A stretch of 21,098 nucleotides of DNA from a virus, in the IMG/VR virus record IMGVR_UViG_3300017751_000310, positions 1 through 21,098 of that record; one strand, written 5' to 3'. Positions 9,334-16,448 of this stretch are shown piece by piece (the first letter of the stretch is position 1; each line of letters starts with the position of its first letter). The notes below the pieces were generated by a model. It had not been told where the DNA came from. It saw only the letters and a program-made list of their open reading frames with translations, and searched no databases. The translations under genes and the position numbers were made by a program.

Positions 9334-9375
9334 CTTTAATAAATAAAAAAAAAACAATAATTAAAATTTAGAATT

Positions 9376-10503
9376 ATGGCAAAATGGAAAAAAGTCGTCG
9401 TCTCCGGTTCATCAGCAGAATTATCTGGATTAACTTTAGACACACAATTAGCAGTAACCTCGGGTGGTACTGGATTAAATGATTTAACTGGACAAGCAGG
9501 TAAAACATTAGCAGTAAATACTGGAGCAACTGGATTTATATTTGCAGATGCTTCAGCACCAGCAGGAACAATATCCGCTTCTGCAGCAGGTACTGCTCAA
9601 GGTACAATAGCATTAAATGGTGTAGATGTTGACATTACAGACATGCAAAGTGATGATTCACCAACGTTTACAGGTATTGAACTTGGTGGAACAGGTGTAA
9701 CTGACGCAACTATTACAAGAGTAGGTGCAGGTCAAATCGCAGTAGAAGGTAACAATTTACTAAGAGCAGGTGGAGATAGTGTAGTTTCAGGATCAGCTCA
9801 AGTAAAAGATCTCCTACCTTCAGGTACAGTTTCAGGATCAGCTCAAACAATAGCTAACCTACCTTCAGGTACAGTTTCAGGATCAGTTCAAGTTGTTGCA
9901 AGTACATTTGCATTAAATGGTCAATCAATTACTACTTTCTCATCCTCAGCAGCTTTAAGAATTACAACTCTAGAAGATGCAGCTTCTACAGCACCAGCAG
10001 GAACAATATCCGCTTCTGCAGAAGGTACTGCTCAAGGTACAATAGCATTAAACGGAGTAGATGTTGACATCAACAACATGCAAACTGATGATTCACCTGA
10101 ATTTGCAGGTTTAACATTAACAGGAAATGCTAATATAGCAGGTAATTTAGTAGTACAAGGTACAGCATCATTCCAAAATACACAGAATTTATTAGTAAGT
10201 GATAAATTTATTATGTTAGCTTCAGGTTCAGGAGCTGCAACAGATGGTGGTATTGTAATAGAACAAAGTAGTACAGATGGTGGAAAAGGTGCAGTATTTG
10301 CATATGATGGTTTATCTACAGGAAGATGGGGGATTGATTTAAGTTTCAGCCCAACATCTTCAGTTTATACTCCACAGGCATTTATGTCAGCAGTAGTAGA
10401 AGGTAGTACAGGAGTAAATGTTCCAGATGCAGTAGCATCTCCATATACTTCAAAAGGTAATATATTTGTTGGAGATAACGAAGACATATATATTTACTCA
10501 TAA
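9376..10503 (+). CDS. Repeat-containing phage fibre-like virion protein
   Basis: A 375-residue protein. It opens with 'MAKWKKVVVSGSSAELSGL', the same N-terminal tag as the long fibre at 11053 ('MPNWKKVLVSGSNATL'), which suggests a shared attachment or oligomerisation end. Residues about 61-96 and 206-241 are near-identical copies ('PAGTISASA.GTAQGTIALN', then 'DDSP.F.G'). Two 15-residue units beginning 'LPSGTVSGS' lie between them. The C-terminal part ('NLLVSDKFIMLASGS', 'DGGIVIEQSS', ending 'GDNEDIYIYS') is a pattern I know from marine phage structural proteins. It has no S74 chaperone. It is flanked by a leader hairpin and a strong terminator, so it is probably a single-gene transcript. The virion role is inferred. 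Confidence 0.68.
   Translation: MAKWKKVVVSGSSAELSGLTLDTQLAVTSGGTGLNDLTGQAGKTLAVNTGATGFIFADASAPAGTISASAAGTAQGTIALNGVDVDITDMQSDDSPTFTGIELGGTGVTDATITRVGAGQIAVEGNNLLRAGGDSVVSGSAQVKDLLPSGTVSGSAQTIANLPSGTVSGSVQVVASTFALNGQSITTFSSSAALRITTLEDAASTAPAGTISASAEGTAQGTIALNGVDVDINNMQTDDSPEFAGLTLTGNANIAGNLVVQGTASFQNTQNLLVSDKFIMLASGSGAATDGGIVIEQSSTDGGKGAVFAYDGLSTGRWGIDLSFSPTSSVYTPQAFMSAVVEGSTGVNVPDAVASPYTSKGNIFVGDNEDIYIYS
9556..9662 (+). repeat. 107-bp direct repeat, copy 1 (copy 2 at 9991-10097)
   Basis: The stretch starting GCACCAGCAGGAACAATATC recurs exactly 435 bases downstream with only scattered substitutions. Both copies are in the same reading frame and encode the same protein unit of the 9376 gene. 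Confidence 0.85.
9813..9886 (+). repeat. Tandem 45-bp unit within the 9376 gene
   Basis: A 29-base identical core (CCTACCTTCAGGTACAGTTT onward) starts at 9813 and again at 9858, an offset of 15 codons. It encodes two successive 'LPSGTVSGS' units. Confidence 0.8.
9991..10097 (+). repeat. 107-bp direct repeat, copy 2
   Basis: Second copy of the 9556-9662 unit. The differences cluster in the last third (ITDMQS becomes INNMQT). Confidence 0.85.
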
Positions 10504-10525
10504 AAAACAAAATAATAAATAATAC

Positions 10526-10558
10526 AAGGGCTGTCTTTAATTAGTCAGCCCTTTTTTT
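10526..10558 (+). terminator. Strong rho-independent terminator
   Basis: AAGGGCTG (10526-10533) and CAGCCCTT (10546-10553) form an 8-bp GC-rich stem with a 12-base loop, running straight into seven Ts (10552-10558). It lies 23 bases after the stop of the 9376 gene and is the clearest terminator in the window. Confidence 0.92.
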
Positions 10559-10571
10559 AAATAAAATAGTT

Positions 10572-10766
10572 ATGGGACTAATAGATAAAATAACAAACAA
10601 TAAAATAAATAATCCAGTACTTTCTCCTAAAGATAGTTTGGATATCAATGAAATTTCACTTATATTAAACCTAATTAAAAATTCCCCATTTAAGGGAAAA
10701 GATGTAGAAACAATTTATAACCTAGTTATAAAATTACAAAATCAATATACTAAATTAGAAAATTAA
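10572..10766 (+). CDS. Small conserved-type phage protein, function unknown
   Basis: A 64-residue protein with the core 'NEISLILNLIKNSPFKGKDV' followed by 'ETIYNLVIKLQNQYTKLEN', predicted to be mostly helical. Small proteins of this form (a short charged N-terminus, a 'L..EI..IL..IK...FKG' helix, then an aromatic-containing helix) are familiar from T4-like phage structural regions, but no function is known to me. It starts 13 bases after the strong terminator and has no TATTTATA box, so it probably depends on read-through or an unseen promoter. Its TAA overlaps the next ATG by one base (TAATG), so the two small genes are translationally coupled. Confidence 0.62.
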   Translation: MGLIDKITNNKINNPVLSPKDSLDINEISLILNLIKNSPFKGKDVETIYNLVIKLQNQYTKLEN

Positions 10767-10969
10767 TGTTTGATAAAAATGAATTAGAGGTTTTACGGAG
10801 TTCACTAAATACAATTGATATTAAAGGCTCTAATGCCCAATATCTTGCAAAGCTACAGATAAAATTAGAACAAGAAATTCTTAGAATAGAAGAAGAAATT
10901 AAACTAGGCCCCCCTGAACTTAAAAATAAGAAAGTAGATGAAAAATCTACTAAAAACCATAATAAGTAA
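10766..10969 (+). CDS. Small helical protein, function unknown
   Basis: A 67-residue, highly charged protein. Residues about 5-47 are a likely long helix or coiled coil ('NELEVLRSSLNTIDIKGSNA', then 'LQIKLEQEILRIEEEIKL'), ending in a Lys-rich tail. It has no membrane segment. The one-base stop/start overlap with the 64-aa gene and the similar size point to a functional pair, perhaps a scaffold or assembly helper for the fibres (speculative). It is too short to assign by family. Confidence 0.58.
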   Translation: MFDKNELEVLRSSLNTIDIKGSNAQYLAKLQIKLEQEILRIEEEIKLGPPELKNKKVDEKSTKNHNK

Positions 10970-10981
10970 TTACCTTATTAA

Positions 10982-10989
10982 TATTTATA
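10982..10989 (+). promoter_or_regulatory. Candidate late promoter box (TATTTATA) for the long S74 fibre
   Basis: TATTTATA followed by C, the only copy not followed by A. It ends 63 bases before the ATG at 11053. A start about 6 bases downstream would begin the RNA immediately before the structured leader at 10998-11036. Confidence 0.52.
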
Positions 10990-10997
10990 CGGGAATT

Positions 10998-11036
10998 GTT
11001 GGCCCTCGGGAAGTGGGCTCATATAGAGTAACCAAC
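10998..11036 (+). ncRNA. Structured GC-rich 5' leader RNA (unclassified)
   Basis: In a very AT-rich genome this leader is notably GC-rich. GTTGG (10998-11002) can pair with CCAAC (11032-11036), enclosing CCC/GGG (11003-11005 with 11015-11017; loop about TCGGGAAGT) and CTC-ATATA-GAG (11018-11028). This gives a small three-way junction or two nested hairpins. I do not recognise it as a named riboswitch. The ATG of the fibre gene lies 16 bases after the fold. It could control translation or stability of the fibre mRNA (inference). Confidence 0.45.
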
Positions 11037-11052
11037 CGCAATAAAAAATATT

Positions 11053-12165
11053 ATGCCTAATTGGAAAAAAGTACTAGTATCCGGCAGTAATGCTACATTA
11101 AACCATATCACATCATCGGGTAACATAAGCTCAAGCGGATATATCTCAGCATCATTTTTCAGTGGTGATGGATCTCAATTAAAAAATCTACCCTCATCTG
11201 GAGGAAGTGTTTTTAAAACTGGATCAGCACCCCAAATTACTCCTAGTATACAACCTATAGCAGGTTTAAATACAGCATCAGGAAATTTCTCAAGTGTATT
11301 AGGAGGAAAAAAAAATAAGTCAATATCTAATTTTTCTAGTATTGTAGGTGGTTATTATAATTACATTACAAAATCAGCTTATTCAAGTATAGCTGGAGGA
11401 TATAATAATTCTATTTGTATTAGCCAATTTGGGGGTAATAATACCATTGTTGGAGGTAATTACAATTATATGCAGGGTAATACCTTGAATAGTAATACTA
11501 TTAATGGAGGATATTACAATTATATAAAATCTACTTCCAATATCACATCATATACAACAATAGCAGGGGGTAGTTATAATGGCATAGATAGTACAGGTGG
11601 TAATCAATTAAGCCATGCAACTGTTGGAGGTGGATATTGTAATAGGATTTATAAAAATTCTGGTGCTTCAACTATAGCAGGGGGATTTGATAGTTGTATA
11701 TCATCTTCACAACGAGCAACAATTGCGGGTGGAGCGCTGGGTTTCATTCATAATAGTAGAGAAAGTACTATAGGTGGAGGTTGTGAAAATTTAATCAATA
11801 ATAATAATTTTATACCTGGTGAAGGTCAAACATCAGTTGGCAAAGCTTCTACTATAGCAGGAGGAAAATGTAATGTTATTACTAATGTATATAGTTTTAT
11901 AGGTGGAGGTAAACAAAACATAATATCAAGTTCTTTTTCAAATATAGGAGGGGGATGCAATAACGTAATATCGGGTAGTAATCTTGAATCTGGAAACTAT
12001 GGTTGTTTTCAAACTATAGCAGGAGGAGAAAATAATAAAATTTTAGGAAATTCTTCACATAATTTTATTGGAAATGGAAAAAATAATATAATTTTTCATT
12101 ACAATGATAATTATGGAGCAAGTTCTTATAGCAATATTGTAGGAGGAAAAAATAATAAAATTTAA
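11053..12165 (+). CDS. Long beta-roll tail fibre, N-terminal part (ends at in-frame TAA)
   Basis: 370 residues up to a TAA at 12163-12165. It begins 'MPNWKKVLVSGSNATLNHIT', the attachment-type N-terminus shared with the 9376 gene, followed by 'ISASFFSGDGSQLKNLPSSG', a common fibre linker. From about residue 78 it is a chain of 14-25 residue units of the form (S/T)-I-x-G-G-x-x-N-x-I, which should stack into a left-handed beta-roll like the YadA head. The stop falls in the sixteenth unit; the same frame then continues with more units and an S74 chaperone through 15027. Without that chaperone this product probably cannot trimerise normally (inference). The downstream frame is unchanged, so a single substitution or a read-through stop explains it better than an indel. 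No Shine-Dalgarno; the start follows the structured leader. Confidence 0.75.
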   Translation: MPNWKKVLVSGSNATLNHITSSGNISSSGYISASFFSGDGSQLKNLPSSGGSVFKTGSAPQITPSIQPIAGLNTASGNFSSVLGGKKNKSISNFSSIVGGYYNYITKSAYSSIAGGYNNSICISQFGGNNTIVGGNYNYMQGNTLNSNTINGGYYNYIKSTSNITSYTTIAGGSYNGIDSTGGNQLSHATVGGGYCNRIYKNSGASTIAGGFDSCISSSQRATIAGGALGFIHNSRESTIGGGCENLINNNNFIPGEGQTSVGKASTIAGGKCNVITNVYSFIGGGKQNIISSSFSNIGGGCNNVISGSNLESGNYGCFQTIAGGENNKILGNSSHNFIGNGKNNIIFHYNDNYGASSYSNIVGGKNNKI

Positions 12166-12185
12166 ACTTCAGGCGACGGCGCTTG
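12163..12185 (+). other. In-frame TAA followed by a GC-rich hairpin
   Basis: The TAA (12163-12165) is followed after four bases by CAGGCG (12170-12175), loop ACGG, and CGCTTG (12180-12185): a 6-bp stem with one G-U pair. A stop followed closely by a stem is the layout of stimulated read-through signals, though TAA is the least leaky stop and the spacer is short. Chance or a sequencing change is possible. Confidence 0.4.
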
Positions 12186-12657
12186 TCATAGTATAGTAGG
12201 TGGTACTAATAATTGCATTGAGGGAAGTAATTATGGTTCTTTTATAGGAGGAGGAGTAGGTAATAGAATTGCAGGTGGTGATAGTAGTAAAACTATAGTT
12301 GGTGGAGAATTTAATTTTAATGAGGGTAGATATGCTACAATAGCAGGAGGTTCGGGTAATTGTATAACCGGTTATTATAGTACTTTAGTAGGTGGATATG
12401 GAAATATTACCAAGGGTTCTGCAGATACGGTATCAGGAGGAAAGTATAACGAAACTAATGGACAATATTCAACGATTGGTGGGGGGTATAATAACATAAT
12501 TTTTAAAAATTATGCTAATCAATCATCTAATACTATAGTAGGGGGAGAAAGTAATCATATAATAGGAGAAGGTAGTATTCAGGGGGCCCATGCAGGGAAT
12601 AGTATTTTAGGTGGGTGCTACAATAATGTATCAGCATCTGCATTACCAGAAGGCACT
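12166..12657 (+). other. In-frame continuation of the beta-roll fibre between the stop and the next ATG
   Basis: These 492 bases contain no stop in the frame of the fibre and encode about nine more beta-roll units ('SIVGGTNNCI', 'TIVGGEFNF', 'TIAGGSGNCI', 'TLVGGYGNI', 'TIGGGYNNII', 'TIVGGESNHI', 'SILGGCYNNV'). The stretch is therefore coding in character, not intergenic, and joins the two annotated halves (11053-12165 and 12658-15027) into one 3975-base gene. Confidence 0.85.
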
Positions 12658-15027
12658 ATGGATGTTTGTAATAATATTATAGGAGGTCGAAATAATAAAA
12701 TACATAATGCTCAAGATTCTGGTATATTAGGAGGAAAAAGTAACTGTATAACCCACAATAATTCTTTTACTATAGGATCAGATATTTGTTCTACTAGAAC
12801 GGATACACTTTTTGTAAATAATATATGTTTATATGGTAGTAATGGAAGTAATGGTCAAATTTTAGGAGGCGCTAATATTGTTTTAGAAGAGGGCACATTT
12901 GGAACAGCTACTACAGTAATAAATGATAATATTTCATCTAGTGGTTATCTTAAAATGGAGGGAGCTATAACAGCATCCGCAGATATAAGTTCAAGTGGTA
13001 CTATAACAGGAAATAGTTTTATTAAAGGAGGAGGTACATCTGCACAATTTCTAAAAGCAGATGGTAGTGTAGATTCTAGTACTTATTTAACAAGTGTAGG
13101 TACTATAAATTTAACTTCGGATGTAACCGGTATTTTACCCGTACCAAATGGTGGAACTGGAGTTAATACAGTAACATCAGGTAGAATATTAATTGGGAAT
13201 GGAACTTCTGCATTAGCAACAGATTCAGGGTTTACATATTCACAAAATACATTAACGGCTGCGACAGCTTCTGTTAAACTTCTAAAAAATAATTCAGGTG
13301 GAGATTTTATTATTGACGGTAATGGAGAAGATATTTATATTACAAGTTTTCTTACTGCCCAAGGAGGGATAGATATACCTACGGGATTTAATTTAAATGT
13401 TCAAGACTTAACATCAGGTAATGTAGTAATAGTAAGTAGTGGTGGTGGTTTAGCAGACACAGCAGAGTTTACATATAACACATCCAATAAATTACTATCA
13501 GCACCTACAGCATCATTTGATCATTTAATAGTAAGCCAAGTAATTTCATCTTCTGTCATTAACACTTCAGGATCCAACATATTTGGAGATGAAGCTACAG
13601 ATACTCAAACATTAAATGGTTCAGTAATATTAGGTAATATAACTGGAGCCACTGAAACTAAAGCTTTATTTATAGATAGCTCTAATACTATTAAAAAAAG
13701 AACACTTCAAGCTAATGCATTTACATCTACAACAATCCCAGTAATTGCTAGTACATCAGTAACGGATTTAAGCGATGTAACATCAGCAGGTTCAGGTATT
13801 ATTATTACAGCCGCAGAAAGAACAGCAATTGGAACTAATACAACAGATATTTCAACTAATACCAGTGATATTTCAACTAATACAGGCAACATTTCAACTA
13901 ACACAAGTGGAATTTCATCAAATACTAGTGCTATATCAGGAAAAGCAGCATCTGGAGCAAATAGTGATATTACTTCACTTACAGGTTTAACTACAGCTTT
14001 AAGTGTTGCTCAAGGTGGTACAGGAGCAACTACTCTTGGAGCCTTTTTAATGGCTGGTAATGATTTATCTGAATTAAATGATCCTGGCACTGCTAGAGAG
14101 AATTTAGAATTAGGAGGTATGGCTACACAAGCTAATACTAACGTAAATATTGATGGTGGTTCTATTACAGGAATTACAGATTTAGCAGTAGCAGATGGTG
14201 GTACAGGAGCAGGTACAGCTTCAGGCGCTAGGTCAAATTTAGGAGCTGCTAAATCTGGAGCTAATACAGATATTACTTCACTTACAGGTTTAACTACAGC
14301 TTTAAGTGTTGCTCAAGGTGGTACAGGAGCAACAACATTAGATGAAATTCCATTATCTTCTTTTGATGATGATTTAAATAGTACTTATGTAGAATTAACG
14401 AATGCACAAACTATCAGTGGAACCAAAACATTCTCAGTAGCTCAAAAATTTTCTACAGGAACTGTTTCTGTTCCTAGTATATCATTTAATAGTAATAATG
14501 TATATACAACTGGATTTTATTTATCAAACCCAAATGAAATATCTATATCACGAGCTGGGGTTCAAGCTTTTAAATTTGATTCTAATGGTTTACAATCACT
14601 ACAATCTGGAACATCTAATTTTTCTGGAGATGTAATAATATCTTCTCATTTACAATCTCATTGTTTAGGAGTAGGTACTACAGCATCAACAACACAAGGT
14701 GAAATTAGAGCTACTGGTGATATTATAGCAAATTATTCATCAGATAAAAGATTAAAAGAAAATATTAAACCTATTTCAGGTGCTTTAGACAAACTCTTAC
14801 AAATGAGTGGTGTAACTTTTGATTGGATAGAAAAAGAAGAAGTACATTCTCATAAGGGACATGATGTAGGGGTAATAGCACAAGAAGTAGAAGCTGTACT
14901 TCCAGAAGTAGTTGTTACAAGAGATAATGGTTATAAAGCAGTTAACTATGAAAAAATAGTCCCATTATTAATTGAATCTATTAAAGATTTAAAAGCTGAA
15001 ATTGACGAATTAAAAAAATCTAAATAA
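12658..15027 (+). CDS. Long beta-roll tail fibre, C-terminal part with peptidase S74 autochaperone
   Basis: 789 residues counted from ATG 12658, which is only the first ATG after the TAA; the true frame begins at 12166 and belongs with 11053. It opens with the last beta-roll units, then fibre-shaft segments ('GGTSAQFLKADGSVDSSTYL', 'GILPVPNGGTGVNTVTSGR'). Five heptad-like 'ISTNTSD' repeats (about 13840-13950) look like a trimeric coiled coil, and two 'VAQGGTGATTL' modules follow. The end is a peptidase S74 intramolecular chaperone: 'SDKRLKENI' has the catalytic Ser at 14740-14742 and Lys at 14755-14757 (S and K five apart, as in endosialidase), then 'GVIAQEVEAVLPE' and a C-terminal helix. S74 domains trimerise the fibre and then cleave themselves off, here releasing about 95 residues. 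AGAAGG at 12648-12653 could allow an internal start. The TAA overlaps the next ATG by one base. Confidence 0.85.
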   Translation: MDVCNNIIGGRNNKIHNAQDSGILGGKSNCITHNNSFTIGSDICSTRTDTLFVNNICLYGSNGSNGQILGGANIVLEEGTFGTATTVINDNISSSGYLKMEGAITASADISSSGTITGNSFIKGGGTSAQFLKADGSVDSSTYLTSVGTINLTSDVTGILPVPNGGTGVNTVTSGRILIGNGTSALATDSGFTYSQNTLTAATASVKLLKNNSGGDFIIDGNGEDIYITSFLTAQGGIDIPTGFNLNVQDLTSGNVVIVSSGGGLADTAEFTYNTSNKLLSAPTASFDHLIVSQVISSSVINTSGSNIFGDEATDTQTLNGSVILGNITGATETKALFIDSSNTIKKRTLQANAFTSTTIPVIASTSVTDLSDVTSAGSGIIITAAERTAIGTNTTDISTNTSDISTNTGNISTNTSGISSNTSAISGKAASGANSDITSLTGLTTALSVAQGGTGATTLGAFLMAGNDLSELNDPGTARENLELGGMATQANTNVNIDGGSITGITDLAVADGGTGAGTASGARSNLGAAKSGANTDITSLTGLTTALSVAQGGTGATTLDEIPLSSFDDDLNSTYVELTNAQTISGTKTFSVAQKFSTGTVSVPSISFNSNNVYTTGFYLSNPNEISISRAGVQAFKFDSNGLQSLQSGTSNFSGDVIISSHLQSHCLGVGTTASTTQGEIRATGDIIANYSSDKRLKENIKPISGALDKLLQMSGVTFDWIEKEEVHSHKGHDVGVIAQEVEAVLPEVVVTRDNGYKAVNYEKIVPLLIESIKDLKAEIDELKKSK
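13951..14030 (+). repeat. 80-bp direct repeat in the fibre shaft, copy 1 (copy 2 at 14254-14333)
   Basis: TCTGGAGC onward recurs 303 bases downstream with few changes. It encodes the module 'DITSLTGLTTALSVAQGGTG' twice in the same frame. Confidence 0.82.
14254..14333 (+). repeat. 80-bp direct repeat in the fibre shaft, copy 2
   Basis: Second copy of the 13951-14030 unit, followed by a different segment ('LDEIPLSSFDDDLNSTYVEL'). Confidence 0.82.
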
Positions 15028-16436
15028 TGGCACTACCAGAAGAAGGACCATTATCTGCAAGTCAAGTAGCTACTGAATTTGGAGTATCTCAAACCAGTAT
15101 TAGTTTTCAAAATTTAGGAAATTATGTTGGAATTGAACCTGGTGAAGATCCAGTTACTCTACCAGATAGTTTTTATGGTCAAGCAGGAAATACTCCAACT
15201 ATATTAACAAATACCCCATCTAGTATTACTTCAACAGGTATGACTTTAGGCGCTTACATTTCAAGTGTAGGATCTTCTGCTGTAACTAATAGAGGATTTT
15301 ATTTTGGAACTAATTCAAACTATGCCTCAAATACAAAAACCCAAGTTGGATCAGGAGGAGGAGGCTATACACTAGCTAAAACTGGTTTAACAGCAGGTAC
15401 AACTTATTATGTTACAGCATATGCTATAAATAGTCAAGGTGAAGCAAGAGGTTCAACAGTTAGTCAAGATACTACTGGAGGAACAGCTACTTCAGGTTCT
15501 GTAATGAGATATGGTTCTACAGATAGAATGTCTATTACTAATAGAATAATTTCTCCTAGTACCGAAGAACCCACTACAGGTATAAGATTAACAAGTACTT
15601 CCACTTTCACCTTAAATTTTTGGGTAAAAGCTGGGTGGACTTCTGCTTTAAGCTCACAAGGAAGACATCAATTTCTGTGGGGAGTATCTGCTAATGCACA
15701 AGACTCAACTTCAACCAATTATACTACTAACGTTTATAATAATAATTGGAGAATGTACTATGATGAAGCGCAGAATAGAGTTACTTTTAGCTTTTTAGGA
15801 AAAACATCAACAGGTGCAAATGCATATACCGATAATTTTTGGTGGCTTCATAAAACAGGAACAGGCAACGCAGCGGTTCAAACTGGATTAGGTTCTACTT
15901 ATTGGTCAAATACTAACAGAGGTGATGTAAACGATAATGATTTTTGTATGATAACTGTTACATATAATGGTAGTATGTCTCAATCAAATTTAAAAATGTA
16001 TTGGAATGGAAGTGACATAGGAACAGCTTACTACGCTAGTGGTCGAGTTTCTGGAACCCCTCTTATAGATACCACCCAAGTTAGACTTCAAGCATTATTA
16101 GGAACACCATATGGTCCGAATGGTACATTAACTGGAACAGGTGATCAAACTGCTGGTTATTTTGGAGGTAATGGAAACACATACATAGATCAATATAGTT
16201 TATGGGATAGTGCATTATCCTCAACGGCGGTATCAAATTTATATAATGAAGGTGCAGGAGGTTCAATATCAACAACAGAACAACCTGAAGGGTTAATAGT
16301 ATATTATAATATGAACTCAAATTACCAAACCTCATCTCCTAAATCTTTTTCACCTGTATGGCCTACTTCAAATGGAGAATTTTATATAAGTGGTTCTTCG
16401 GATTTTGGTTCTGGTACTAATACTGTAGATGGATAA
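15027..16436 (+). CDS. Lectin-like tail fibre protein (FN3-like and LamG/ConA-like domains)
   Basis: A 469-residue protein. Residues 1-20 ('LPEEGPLSASQVATEFGVSQ') form a short N-terminal motif common in phage tail fibre proteins. Residues about 56-148 look like a fibronectin-III-type fold: an 'ITSTGMTLGAYIS' strand, 'NRGFYFGTN', then 'LTAGTTYYVTAYAINSQGEA'. Residues about 190-408 fit a LamG/concanavalin-like sandwich: 'FTLNFWVKAGW', 'NWRMYYDEAQNRVTFSF', 'FCMITVTYNG', 'LKMYWNGSDIGTAYY', and the closing 'YIDQYSLWDSALSSTAVSNL'. Such domains bind sugars, so this is a strong candidate receptor-binding tip. ATG overlaps the stop of the S74 fibre (TAATG), tying the two proteins to one transcript. 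No signal peptide is visible. Confidence 0.78.
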   Translation: MALPEEGPLSASQVATEFGVSQTSISFQNLGNYVGIEPGEDPVTLPDSFYGQAGNTPTILTNTPSSITSTGMTLGAYISSVGSSAVTNRGFYFGTNSNYASNTKTQVGSGGGGYTLAKTGLTAGTTYYVTAYAINSQGEARGSTVSQDTTGGTATSGSVMRYGSTDRMSITNRIISPSTEEPTTGIRLTSTSTFTLNFWVKAGWTSALSSQGRHQFLWGVSANAQDSTSTNYTTNVYNNNWRMYYDEAQNRVTFSFLGKTSTGANAYTDNFWWLHKTGTGNAAVQTGLGSTYWSNTNRGDVNDNDFCMITVTYNGSMSQSNLKMYWNGSDIGTAYYASGRVSGTPLIDTTQVRLQALLGTPYGPNGTLTGTGDQTAGYFGGNGNTYIDQYSLWDSALSSTAVSNLYNEGAGGSISTTEQPEGLIVYYNMNSNYQTSSPKSFSPVWPTSNGEFYISGSSDFGSGTNTVDG

Positions 16437-16448
16437 AATTAAAATACT

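Larger units (their letters stand above)
11290..12795 (+). repeat. About 27 beta-roll protein repeats (TIxGGxxNxI) spanning the stop codon
   Basis: By eye I count 27 units with the core I-x-G-G or I-G-G-G followed by an N-x-I or N-x-V step, for example 'TIAGGFDSCI', 'TIGGGCENLI', 'TIVGGESNHI' and 'NIIGGRNNKI'. Sixteen lie before or at the TAA and eleven after it, in the same frame. About 15 cysteines are scattered through the array, mostly next to the GG or N positions, whereas the neighbouring adhesins have about one each. Confidence 0.85.

Noticed and set aside
9338-9345. AATAAATA before the 9376 gene as a cyanophage-type late promoter
   Set aside because: It sits in an A-rich low-complexity run; the same 8-mer also occurs at 10514-10521 before a terminator, where it makes no sense as a promoter.
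12658-12660. ATG 12658 as the start of an independent gene
   Set aside because: The same frame is open and repeat-coding from 12166; the ATG is simply the first one after the TAA. A possible AGAAGG upstream is noted but is probably chance.
13332-13674. TATTTATA inside the S74 fibre (13332, 13667) and the glycosyltransferase (17392)
   Set aside because: They lie in codons for common residues, are not near a gene start, and are followed by T or G instead of A/C, so I did not annotate them as promoters.
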